The notes below the pieces were generated by a model. The model searched no databases and had not been told where the DNA came from. It was given only the letters and a program-made list of their open reading frames with translations. From Pleurobrachia bachei (taxonomy: Eukaryota > Ctenophora > Tentaculata > Cydippida > Pleurobrachiidae), in assembly GCA_000695325.1 (NCBI GenBank), contig AVPN01000433.1:1-44858 (forward strand): a stretch of 44,858 bases of DNA, in the 5' to 3' direction. The position numbers and the translations under genes are program-made. Numbering within the stretch: the first letter of the stretch is position 1; each line of letters starts with the position of its first letter. Shown piece by piece: positions 12,647 through 23,600 of this stretch.

Positions 12647-12780
12647 TGTAAAGTCGGATTTTTTGAAGTTGTACTAAACTCATGCCCATATGATATTCCT
12701 CAACTTTTGACCCATGCACCGCACAAGAGGATCACAAGAGAAGGGGGAGGGGGTAACAACTTCACAAAATCCGACTTTAG
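12647..12780. mobile_element. MITE-like foldback family R2, copy 1
   Basis: Left end TGTAAAGTCGGATTTTTTGA and right end the near reverse complement (ACAACTTCACAAAATCCGAC then TTTAG). The arms are about 26 bases with a few mismatches. The same arm sequence makes a smaller foldback at 27067-27127, so this is a family. It has no coding capacity. Confidence 0.7.
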
Positions 12781-13200
12781 AAGATAATATTTCTGAAAAG
12801 ATAAATGGATCGGGGGAGGTTTACTCAGCATAACCTTTAGCTGTCAATATTTACTAGCCGTTCATCTTGAATCCAATCCCATCAACTCATTATGATAAAT
12901 GATAGTAAAACAGTATTTATTTTGCCATGGTAGTGCATTTATCCTACTTAGTTAAACTTGCACAAGGGGGTAAGTTTCAGCAGTCCTTTGAATTGTGCAA
13001 CCATCTCGCTATTAAGGGAATGATTTACTGTGCTGTTACTATGGCGAAATTCGTTGTTTCCCTTTCTTTTTGGCGCCCTCTATTATAGACACCTAGGTGC
13101 ACCTATTACTACAGCTGCTACCCAAAACCCATTTGTAACCGTATTTCACATTTCCCTATAGAATTTCTTTGTTCGTACTCTCCCTGATCCCCCCCCAGCA

Positions 13201-13292
13201 ATATCAATAAAACGAGGAATGTTTTATAGGGGTGGTCCCCATAGCAAGTACACACATATTTTCACCCCTAAACATTCCTCATTTTATTGATA
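13201..13292. mobile_element. 92-bp palindromic MITE-like element
   Basis: The arms run ATATCAATAAAACGAGGAAT and onward, against the mirrored right end ATTCCTCATTTTATTGATAT. About 30 bases pair with a few mismatches. No second copy is visible in the window. Confidence 0.7.
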
Positions 13293-14642
13293 TAGATGCA
13301 CACACTACTGCAGCACTACTTGATAACTGTTATACTGCAGTTAATACTGACGGTGACTACTATAACGTACCTTGTTGAGTAAACTCTTGTTTTTAATTTT
13401 AAGTATTGAGGTAGTTGCAGCATCAGCAGCTTTCAGCCCTTGGTATCTAAATCCTGTCTTCTAAACACGTGCACACACATGTTACGGGAGTACGTGCAGC
13501 AGATCTGTTATATCTTGAGACATTATATTAGCGTTTGATGGGTTTCTAGTTCGAAGATACTTTTTTTAGTAGTACATCGTCATTTTTGTACGTCGATGTA
13601 TAGACGACGTTTGTAGCAAATAATTTTTGCCACGCCATAGGTATAAGAGCGTGCTAGGTGGAGTGGTAGAGATTGGTGGAGAAAAAAGATAAAAGAGTCT
13701 AGAAAGGTTGTATTTAAGCTGGGTATTATGTTCCGTAAGACGTCATCAGGAACTTATCTCTGTAAATTAGTCCTACTCAATGGCCGTTTTATAAATTTAT
13801 GCGAATGTTCATAAAAACTCCAGATGCAACTATGATAATGATGAAATTGTGATGATGCCAAGAATGCTCGGTGCTGCAGCCAGTGGTATAGTTGGACCTT
13901 CCACAACACTTTCAGTACCCTCTCATCAAAATGTTGCTTCAAAAATTCTTGATATAATTCGTCCCCAAAAAATTGGGACGAGAAAACGTGGCCAATACCT
14001 GGATTCGGCAAGTTGATTGATTATTGATTAGTTTACACCTGCATTTGTAGAATAGTAGTATACTACAAGCATTGTTGAAAAGTGTTGTTGTTATTCCTAG
14101 TGTAAACTTCTCCAGGTCACGCTTACACTTTATAGACCTGTACTTGTTCACTGGTCGGCTTCAGTTGTAGCTCGTGCGACGTCTACGTGCGACGTCTATA
14201 ACAAATGTGCTGTCCTGTAGATCGGCTTTAATCGTAGCGCCGTTTCTACTATAACACACAGGCTTTAGTTTTTCACCCAGTACTGTGCAAAGATCTCAAT
14301 GCCCCATCGTTATTGAACCTGCTCAGTGCTTATACACATGGTTAGGATCTTTGAACCCTTTACAGTAAATTGTATACATTGGACCTAATGAGAGCTTTAT
14401 CTTTGTGTGACCCCTCTTTAACATAATATTATTAGGATAATAATATGTTAAAGAAGCGTTACTAAGGCCAAGGATCTCACAATGCTTTTGTATGTATAAC
14501 AGGTCATATGTACAGACAGACACACAGACTGTAATATTGTATCTATTGTTTGAGTGAGCATTGTATTAAAGTTGCTACTACCATCTCGGATCTTTTGTTT
14601 TTCCTTCAGCTTGGATCTAGCATTGGATTTATCCTAGCTGGC

Positions 14643-15787
14643 CTGGGGCTCTTCGACGAAACTTTAAGCACGCTTAATAAATAAGCTCTCTTTGGAGTTA
14701 CGCCTGGAGAATTTTTCACACTTGTCTAGAGAGGGGTGTCGTCGAACGCTTTCCAAAACCTCACTTTAGGTCCTTGGTGTGAACCACGAGTATACCACGT
14801 GAAGCCCCGAATCACCCCTCGTGTATGGGTGTAGACAACCAATCAGGGAATTGAAACTGGACACGTGATAGGATTTCCATTACATGGGTTAACACAGGCG
14901 TCAATTTGATCACGTGTAGGGTTCACCAGCCAATAGTGTTAGCGAGATATCACACCAGATTGGAGGTGAAGAAGAAGTTTGACTTCCATTTCTCAAGATT
15001 CAAGAAATATCAAATCTTCAAAAATCAAAACTGTATGTACTCTTACAGTAGCTGGCAATGAATGTTATAGCGGTCAAATAGAGACATAATTTTGATTGTT
15101 CATTATGAAAAATCAACAAACTAAGTTATTCACTCATAACTTGTTATAATATTTAGGGCTTAGGCGGTAGGCCGGGTGACATACTGAGATGAATAGAATA
15201 GGCTGCTAGATGAAGACATAAACAGTGAAAGTATAGTAGTAGTTCACTGTTCATCTTGTCCTGCCACAATGAAAAGAACTGTATTCATCCACTTCTGCGA
15301 GTGTGAGAATCCAAGTCTATCACAGATGGTGTATGGGCTTGGCTGAAACCCCAAACTAGTGCCTCAAGATTGTGTTTGAGTAGAGATAGCTAACTGAGGG
15401 ACAAGGAGTGCCATTTTATCTTTTTTCTACGTGCGAGAATCAAAATATACACTGTTTTGTAGCATCTTTTACTTGCCAGCGCTGACTTATCTACTATTAA
15501 GGAGACTTAACAAACCTCACATTTCTCGATACTTAGGTGAGATATTAGGTGAAATATGACGTCATTGTCGCTTCAATTTGGCCCGAATCACGTGATTTTA
15601 CCACGTGATTAGGGGGTTACGCAAGGTTTGGAGAGCTTGTGTAAAACTTCACTTACTACCCCTCAATTTTCACTAAGCAAGATTTCTAGAAAGTTTCGTC
15701 GACACGTGTGAAAATCAATTAGAAGGTGTGAAAGGAGAGTTACGCAACGTTTTTAAGTGTGCTTAAAGTTTCGTCGAAGAGCCCCAG
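14643..15787. mobile_element. 1.15-kb terminal-inverted-repeat element upstream of the receptor gene
   Basis: The left end starts CTGGGGCTCTTCGACGAAAC (14643-14677) and the right end is its reverse complement (15753-15787). The 35-base repeats differ at one position. No transposase frame is present, so it is a non-autonomous element or large MITE; a target duplication is not clear. It carries six CACGTG E-boxes and one TGACGTCA, and ends 215 bases before the first receptor ATG. The tandem duplication that starts at 14954 has copied its right-hand part to 16501-17341. Confidence 0.75.
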
Positions 15788-16002
15788 CTTTGTTTTTCCA
15801 CCAGCTTCTATCAGTACAGTGTGTTGTGTGTCGAAAATTAAATGAAACACTTCAATTAATCGTACCACATTATTTCATTGAGGGTATAGTCGCTGTAGAG
15901 TTATATAGCAAATCCAGTGTCTTATACCTTTCCTAACTTGATAATTCCATTCCATACATCTTTGTCTAGCATGGTGAATGATCGTGTTGGCGCTGTTATG
16001 AC

Positions 16003-16092
16003 ATGACTCCAACAATGCAAACACCACGAACTACTATGTTGACCGTCCTCTTTTTATTCCTGTCATGGGGCCTCACGGAATCCAAAACACAG
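16003..16092 (+). CDS. receptor exon 1, upstream duplicate (signal peptide)
   Basis: Encodes a 30-residue N-terminus from ATG 16003 with a hydrophobic stretch MLTVLFLFLSWGL typical of a signal peptide. An in-frame TGA lies just upstream. A second in-frame ATG at 16015 is an alternative start. The exon ends at a GTAATT donor in phase 0. The coding sequence is identical to the downstream copy at 17557. It could serve as an alternative first exon, because its partner exon 2 copy can splice in phase straight to exon 3. Confidence 0.75.
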
Positions 16093-16269
16093 GTAATTAC
16101 TTGAATTACTAATTACTAGTTAGTATACAATCACGATATTATATCAATTGAATTAGTATTTAATTATTTTTTCATACTTTAAAATCTTCCAGGTAAATAG
16201 AAAAGGGGTTCTTAATTTGATGTTTCGTTTACAGCTCCTTGCTATATAACATCCCCCTCCCCTCCACAG

Positions 16270-16372
16270 GTCAAGATGGGTATATTGTTGTCAGGAGAGG
16301 GCTGGGAAACCGGAAATAAGACGTACCCTGGTGCCCAGCTAGCCCTCAAGGAAATTGAGTCTCGTTACCCAG
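16270..16372 (+). CDS. receptor exon 2, upstream duplicate
   Basis: Bounded by a CCTCCACAG acceptor and a GTACAC donor. It encodes VKMGILLSGEGWETGNKTYP and onward, the start of an ANF-receptor (periplasmic-binding-protein type I) ectodomain. It is identical to the exon at 17824. No exon 3 follows before the second unit, so it is either redundant, an alternative 5' exon, or an assembly duplicate. Confidence 0.75.
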
Positions 16373-17556
16373 GTACACTATACAATCTTTATTTGTTTAT
16401 ACCCAGACCTACCACGGGCGCGAAACACAGTTGCAGTCTAGCTATAGGCAACGTTATCCAGTGTAGCTCAAACTGCGGCAATAAACTGCGGTATAATCAA
16501 ACCAGATTGGAGGTGAAGAAGAAGTTTGACTTCCATTTCTCAAGATTCAAGAAATATCAAATTTTCAAAAATCAAAACTGTATGTACTCTTACAGTAGCT
16601 GGCAATGAATGTTATAGCGGTCAAATAGAGACATAATTTTGATTGTTCATTATGAAAAATCAACAAACTAAGTTATTCACTCATAACTTGTTATAATATT
16701 TAGGGCTTAGGCGGTAGGCCGGGTGACATACTGAGATGAATAGAATAGGCTGCTAGATGAAGAATGAAGACATAAACAGTGAAAGTATAGTAGTAGTTCA
16801 CTGTTCATCTTGTCCTGCCACAATGAAAAGAACTGTATTCATCCACTTCTGCGAGTGTGAGAATCCAAGTCTATCACAGATGGTGTATGGGCTTGGCTGA
16901 AACCCCAAACTAGTGCCTCAAGATTGTGTTTGAGTAGAGATAGCTAACTGAGGGACAAGGAGTGCCATTTTATCTTTTTTCTACGTGCGAGAATCAAAAT
17001 ATACACTGTTTTGTAGCATCTTTTACTTGCCAGCGCTGACTTATCTACTATTAAGGAGACTTAACAAACCTCACATTTCTCGATACTTAGGTGAGATATT
17101 AGGTGAAATATGACGTCATTGTCGCTTCAATTTGGCCCGAATCACGTGATTTTACCACGTGATTAGGGTGTTACGCAAGGTTTGGAGAGCTTGTGTAAAA
17201 CTTCACTTACTACCCCTCAATTTTCACTAAGCAAGATTTCTAGAAAGTTTCGTCGACACGTGTGAAAATCAATTAGAAGGTGTGAAAGGAGAGTTACGCA
17301 ACGTTTTTAAGTGTGCTTAAAGTTTCGTCGAAGAGCCCCAGCTTTGTTTTTCCACCAGCTTCTATCAGTACAGTGTGTTGTGTGTCGAAAATTAAATGAA
17401 ACACTTCAATTAATCGTACCACATTATTTCATTGAGGGTATAGTCGCTGTAGAGTTATATAGCAAATCCAGTGTCTTATACCTTTCCTAACTTGATAATT
17501 CCATTCCATACATCTTTGTTTAGCATGGTGAATGATCGTGTTGGCGCTGTTATGAC

Positions 17557-17646
17557 ATGACTCCAACAATGCAAACACCACGAACTACTATGTTGACCGT
17601 CCTCTTTTTATTCCTGTCATGGGGCCTCACGGAATCCAAAACACAG
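17557..17646 (+). CDS. receptor exon 1 (signal peptide)
   Basis: ATG at 17557 opens 30 codons with a hydrophobic core MLTVLFLFLSWGL, predicted to direct the protein to the secretory pathway. The next in-frame ATG is at 17569. It ends in phase 0 at a GTAATT donor. Only the signal peptide and a few residues of the mature protein are encoded. Confidence 0.85.
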
Positions 17647-20600
17647 GTAATTACTTGAATTACTAATTACTAGTTAGTATACAATCACGATATTATATCA
17701 ATTGAATTAGTATTTAATTATTTTTTCATACTTTAAAATCTTCCAGGTAAATAGAAAAGGGGTTCTTAATTTGATGTTTCGTTTACAGCTCCTTGCTATA
17801 TAACATCCCCCTCCCCTCCACAGGTCAAGATGGGTATATTGTTGTCAGGAGAGGGCTGGGAAACCGGAAATAAGACGTACCCTGGTGCCCAGCTAGCCCT
17901 CAAGGAAATTGAGTCTCGTTACCCAGGTACACTATACAATCTTTATTTGTTTATACCCAGACCTACCACGGGCGCGAAACACAGTTGCAGTCTAGCTATA
18001 GGCAACGTTATCCAGTGTAGCTCAAACTGCGGCAATAAACTGCGGTATAATCAAAGTTCAAACCCCTTTTCTCTTCAGATTTTGAGGTGATACACAAAGT
18101 TGCATTGTCAAACTGTGATGTAGTGGATTCTTACAGCGCTGCTTATGAACTGCTTAGTTGGGGGTTAGTACTATTTGATCCAGTTGTAATTGTAATGAAT
18201 TGTGAAGAATTCGCCAGAATTAAAAAAGTCAAACTATGGTAGCAATCTAAACCCATATTGTCTCAGACAATCTAGGAACTAGAACTATAATGATTACTAA
18301 TTAGTTACTAATTAATTAATTAACTTTCAGGGCGGAAGTTATAATTGGTCCGGCGTGTTCCATCTGTTGTTCCCCCGTGTCCTACATGGCGTTACAGTAC
18401 AACGTCCCTGTCATCAGCTACGCCTGTTCTGCAACAGGTATGTGTATCATCTATCTAGGGTAGCTATAGGGTGGATTTTTAGACATCAGTGGGCTTGGCA
18501 TAAGTTCTGACTGGCCCACTGATGTCCAAAAATCCAAATCTGGTGCACCTGGTCTGTAAAGGGGCTATTTCAAATTAGCCGCCATTTCAAATAGCCGGTC
18601 GATACCTACCCTAGCTGATCCAGTTTCGCAATATATGGTAACAAAAGCTATATCATTTCAACATTACCCCCTATTTTCAGAGCTAAGCGATAAGAAGGTG
18701 TTCCCAAACTTTGCCCGAACTGCGGAGAGTCTTGAGGGAGTCTCCAATCTTCTACTCAAAACATTCGAGTAATTATTGACATTATCAATTACTAGTAACT
18801 ATTAGGTAGTTCCTACTATATAGTTACTATTAAAATTATTGCAGCAGTTCTTACTGTACTAGACTCCCAAATAGTCAGCAAATAATGTGATTAATTGATT
18901 TCAGGTTATTGGATTTCAATCTGTATAGTATTTTGACGACAACAGAAAGCATCAATGTGGACACTGCGATTGAGGTGGTGCAAGATCAACAGAGTGAATT
19001 CAATAACACAGGTATTTAATTAGTTAATTAGTTAATTAGTTAATTAGTTAATTAACTAATTATCAGCGGGAATTTAATTCACTTGTATACACAGACACAG
19101 GAGCAATGGAACATAAATACGAAGGTAAGTTATAGCGATCATCATTACATGCAGTGCACTCTGCAGCAGACAGCAGTCTGACGACGAGCAGTTCAGAAAA
19201 TACAGACTTTGGTCAAATACGACAATGTGGTTTACACTTCACACAGTCGAATCTTAGCTATACTATCATGTCACGTAGTTTGCTATATAATAGTTCTACC
19301 GACCTAAGCCCCAACGCCAATAAATCATAAAGAGCTGACCAGAATATTCCCGGATGAGACACAATGCAATATACTCAATTGGATTCATGCTTAAGCTTTT
19401 TAACTTTACTAAACATTTATAAACAGTTTAAATATCTACATGTAAGTTCCGAGATCTTATTTCCTAAAAGCTTGCTTTTTTCATTCAGCCCGTGGCCTGT
19501 CTGGTGCCGCAACCCCATCTGAGCGCACTGTCTGAGAATCAAATGGGGTATGGCGCCCGTGGCTACATTCGCACGTATAATAACATGCACGAACCAATAA
19601 TTTCACCAAAACATCCGGGAAAACTTACATCTGTTATACCTCTTTCAGACATTAAACTGAAACAGTTATCAACGGTGGTCAGTTCTCTGGCACAACGATC
19701 CTCCGGTGTGATAAATGGCACAAAGGATCAGATTGATAACTTCCTGGAAAGCACCTGGAGTAAGTTTGTAATTTATCAATGATGAGATCTGTTCAGGATT
19801 AAATTTAGTTAAATTGGAGTTAAATTGTAGTTAAATTTAAAATCTGGAGTAAGTTTCACACATTTTAGGATTCCATTTATAATTGAAATACCCTAGATAC
19901 CAAAACTCATTGAATTGTTTAATAATAATTGTACAATTTTGACCGATGATCTAAGTTTTCATAATGCACCGCTTTCGGCCGTTTCCGGTGGTCTAAGACA
20001 CTTAAACCACCGGTTAAAATGGTCTGTTAAAACTTAGACCACTGCAAAAACACTAGTAATTGTAAAGTAAAATACCGTTGCAGTGTTATGTGAAAAATTA
20101 GACACTTGTTTTGGTTTGAGAGAGAAGGGAGAGAGAGAGTGAGAGAGTGAGAGACCCTCTAGTACAAATAAAGAAACATGCTAATTCAGGTGGTAGTTCT
20201 GATAATACTATAATAGGGTGAACTCCGTGAAACAGTCTTAGTCACACGCACGCAGTGTATTCAGTACGTCACTATACACGCCCTAATCCTTATCTTTTCT
20301 TCCCCCTGCAACGTGTTGCAACTATAGGTCACGTGATCGCGTCCTGCATCTGCTTTCCCTCTCTGCCTTCGATTCTATCTTTCCCTATCTCTCTCTCACA
20401 CACATTCTCTTTCTTTATCTTTCTCTGTCTTTCTCTCTCTCTCTCTCCCTCTCTCTCACACACTCAATCTTTGTCTCATTCACTCAGTTTGTTTCCAAAA
20501 TCATCCAAGAAAATTAGATCACTGCTTTTACATGCTCTAGTACACAACAATAATGTTAAAGATTCTTACACTGGTAGGCCTCGCAGGCTCGGCCCAAAAG

Positions 20601-23600
20601 GACAACTACAGAGCTCGCAGGCTCGCTCAGTAGTTGCACTAAGCGTGCCTCGCAGGCTCGGCAGCTAAGTAAAAGAATCTACCGCGACCTGTTGGTCTCG
20701 GTTCATTATTGTTGTACTTAAAGCACTCGGCCGCCGGCCTCGTGCATTAAGTTGTAATAGACCATTTTAACCAGTAATCTAATCAATGATTAGTAATCAT
20801 ACATTATGTACTTTCAAATAAAAGGGCACTGAAGGAAGGTTTGAATTATTTAGTTAATTAGACAATAATAATTTACCAATTGAAGTGCCGAGCCTCCACC
20901 CAGATATTCCATGACAATCCATAATTTACTGCCCTGAGAAATAATCAAATTAATTAATAATTATTAACATGTTTCGTTGGAAGACAATTTCAGTTGAGAA
21001 CTCAGATTTGCATGTTTATGCTTTATCTCCATCACCCCCTAAACTCTCAAAAGGTTTTAAAGATCTACTACAGAGGCAACTTCCGGCCACTTTTAAAAGT
21101 GTGTGTGTAGCACGTGCCAATACATCATAACTGAACTCTACTTTCCCCCTGTACAACTTCCGGTCTAGCCAACATGCAATGTGATAAGAGTGGAAGAAAA
21201 AGCTTTGTGCGTCCTTTTGAGAAAAANNNNNNNNNNNNNNNNNNNNNNNNNNNNNNNNNNNNNNNNNNNNNNNNNNNNNNNNNNNNNNNNNNNNNNNNNN
21301 NNNNNNNNNNNNNNNNNNNNNNNNNNNNNNNNNNNNNNNNNNNNNNNNNNNNNNNNNNNNNNNNNNNNNNNNNNNNNNNNNNNNNNNNNNNNNNNNNNNN
21401 NNNNNNNNNNNNNNNNNNNNNNNNNNNNNNNNNNNNNNNNNNNNNNNNNNNNNNNNNNNNNNNNNNNNNNNNNNNNNNNNNNNNNNNNNNNNNNNNNNNN
21501 NNNNNNNNNNNNNNNNNNNNNNNNNNNNNNNNNNNNNNNNNNNNNNNNNNNNNNNNNNNNNNNNNNNNNNNNNNNNNNNNNNNNNNNNNNNNNNNNNNNN
21601 NNNNNNNNNNNNNNNNNNNNNNNNNNNNNNNNNNNNNNNNAAATTTTGCAACACTTTTTTATAACTGTGGTATATCTGAAGATATACCTGGTATATCTGC
21701 ACTTATACCATGAAAAAATGACTAGTTTTCATGGTATAAGTGCAGTTATACCACCATTTTAGCCCCATTTTGTAGAATGTTTCCAAATATTTTTTTACTG
21801 AAAGGTGCTATCTAGGAAAGTTTAGGTGCAAAATGTTGCCAAGACAAATACCTTTCAGAATGATATAGGTTTTATGCGTCTAACTTATACAGATAAAAAG
21901 TTATGAGCGAATGAACGTCGTAAAAATCGTGAAAATCAGTTTTTCGCGATTATCTCGAAATGCACTTTGTGCAGATATACCATTATGGAACCAGGTCCCT
22001 CATATATAGATCGGTTGGTTGTTTATTGACTAAAAAGTCACTAGTCAGTGACCTATTTATCGTAACCTTCCTGAAAGATAAAACAAACTCGCTTATACAG
22101 ACTGACAAACCTACAGAAATTGATTGATAAACCGAATAGACGAAGACTACAAAGACTCACCGACCGATGGAACAAACACGGTATTACGGGCTACATGTTA
22201 GTGAGAGTGAGTCAGACTCTAGGTTACTAGAGTTTGTCACTGGGTCAGACTCATGATAGAAATCTAGAGATTTACTACACTACTAACTGAGTCTGATTCA
22301 TATACTACACACAAAGAAAACAAGATATAGATACCTCGTTACGAGTTCCAGTCGAACACTTTCACCAGCATCGTACAGACAGATCAGACAGAAGTTACAG
22401 ACAGTAACCGCACACCCTAGGTTTGCGGCCACACATTCCTCCTGGCGATCATTTCACACATTCCAAAGCTAACTATGATATTATCTACCATTTAGGTTTG
22501 CCACACAAAGCGTAGTTGGATCCTCGCACAAAGCATCAATATGGGAGAACGTGTTTTCTCTGGAAAATGACGACCCAAGAAACTCCTATACGGAGAAATA
22601 TACCGAGTTCATTGAACGGATCAAGAGTGAAGTGGGAGTAACAATTGATGTAAGTTGACAGATTTAAACTGTTCCTCTCGTGATGATCCCACTTTCTTTT
22701 TCTTAATTTTGGTTGCAGATTGCAGCATGTTAACATCCCCTTTTCACGTGTTTCAGATCACTCAAGAGTCGGACCGCTCAATGTACCTCTACCTAGCCTA
22801 CATGTACAATGCAGTAACGGCGTGGGCAACGGCTTACAATAGCACCGGTACCAGCAACTACCCAGAACTTATCAAAAAGATGAACAATTTACAATATACA
22901 GGTATATTTTAGGTTTTTACTGTTACAAAATGGTCCAACACGTCGAATTGCTAATTTCGTCGAACGATTCGTCCGTCTAATCAAATGACAAAACTCGACT
23001 TGGTAACCATGGTAACATCCGAACCCCATGATCTCCTCTAATACACTTCCAGGTGCTTATAAAGCGGAGGTTCTAGACACAAACGCCGAACCTGCTAATG
23101 CCATTTGGTTAGTTCGACAGTATCAGGGTGACGCTGAAGGGGATGAATCTAAAACATATAAATGGGTTGATGTTATCATGCCAAACCCATCTAATCTCAG
23201 TGACCTGACTTACAATGAGGACATCGTCAAGTAAGTGTTGGAGACAAAGTGATTGAGTAACTGAGAAAAGTTGGACCACACATTAATCCTCTGCTTGACG
23301 ACTTCCTTCAGCCCCACGGTCTAGCTAAATTTCCATCTAACATTGTTTACGTCCCTGCATAACTTATCAGATAATCCCTCATTAGTCAAAAACCCTATAA
23401 GAACCCCTTACTCAACAATCCCTATAAGACCCTCAACCAAACCCCTTATTTACTCAACAACTTCTATAAGAACCCTATAAGAACCTCAACCAAACCACTT
23501 ACAACAACATTTCTAACTGCAGGTGGCCGGGTGGTAAGAAGATAGACCCGTGTAAAGGTGATGTTTGCAACGAAGGAAGCGACTACACCATCGTCTATGT

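Larger units (their letters stand above)
2571..14642. other. intergenic region with repeats, no supported gene
   Basis: About 12 kb in which I find no exon chain with credible protein similarity. It contains the (CT)n tracts, foldbacks, the 172-bp MITE and the small tandem duplications listed separately. The longer open frames are low-complexity or lack splice support. Two diverged direct copies of an unidentified segment lie near 11590-11730 and 11900-12055, sharing GACTGGCAGAAAGCCA; they may be an old duplication. Confidence 0.55.
14954..16500 (+). repeat. tandem duplication of receptor 5' end, unit 1
   Basis: This 1547-base unit starts ACCAGATTGGAGGTGAAGAA and ends GCGGTATAATCAA. It recurs as 16501-18054, which is 7 bases longer because of a GAATGAA insertion. 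Only a handful of substitutions separate the copies, for example C/T near 15967, G/T near 15610 and C/T near 15016. It contains part of the upstream TIR element plus receptor exons 1 and 2. Confidence 0.95.
16501..18054 (+). repeat. tandem duplication of receptor 5' end, unit 2
   Basis: Second, 1554-base unit, nearly identical to 14954-16500. After GCGGTATAATCAA it continues into unique sequence leading to exon 3, so this copy is the one contiguous with the rest of the gene. Confidence 0.95.
19760..22495 (+). other. 2.7-kb intron interval with assembly gap and probable missing exon
   Basis: The visible part holds a (CT)-rich stretch near 20380-20460, the structured GC-rich element at 20544-20757 and a 28-bp foldback at 21689-21753. 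I see no exon in the sequenced part. The phase mismatch between exons 8 and 9 calls for an intervening exon whose length is one more than a multiple of three, most simply placed in the N run. Confidence 0.6.

Noticed and set aside
13754-14011. Minus-strand 85-residue frame containing GDELYQEFLKQHFDERVLKV
   Set aside because: It has a plausible composition but no convincing splice borders, similarity or neighbouring exons.
21016-21762. Open frames crossing the N run
   Set aside because: They are artefacts of unread sequence translated as X.
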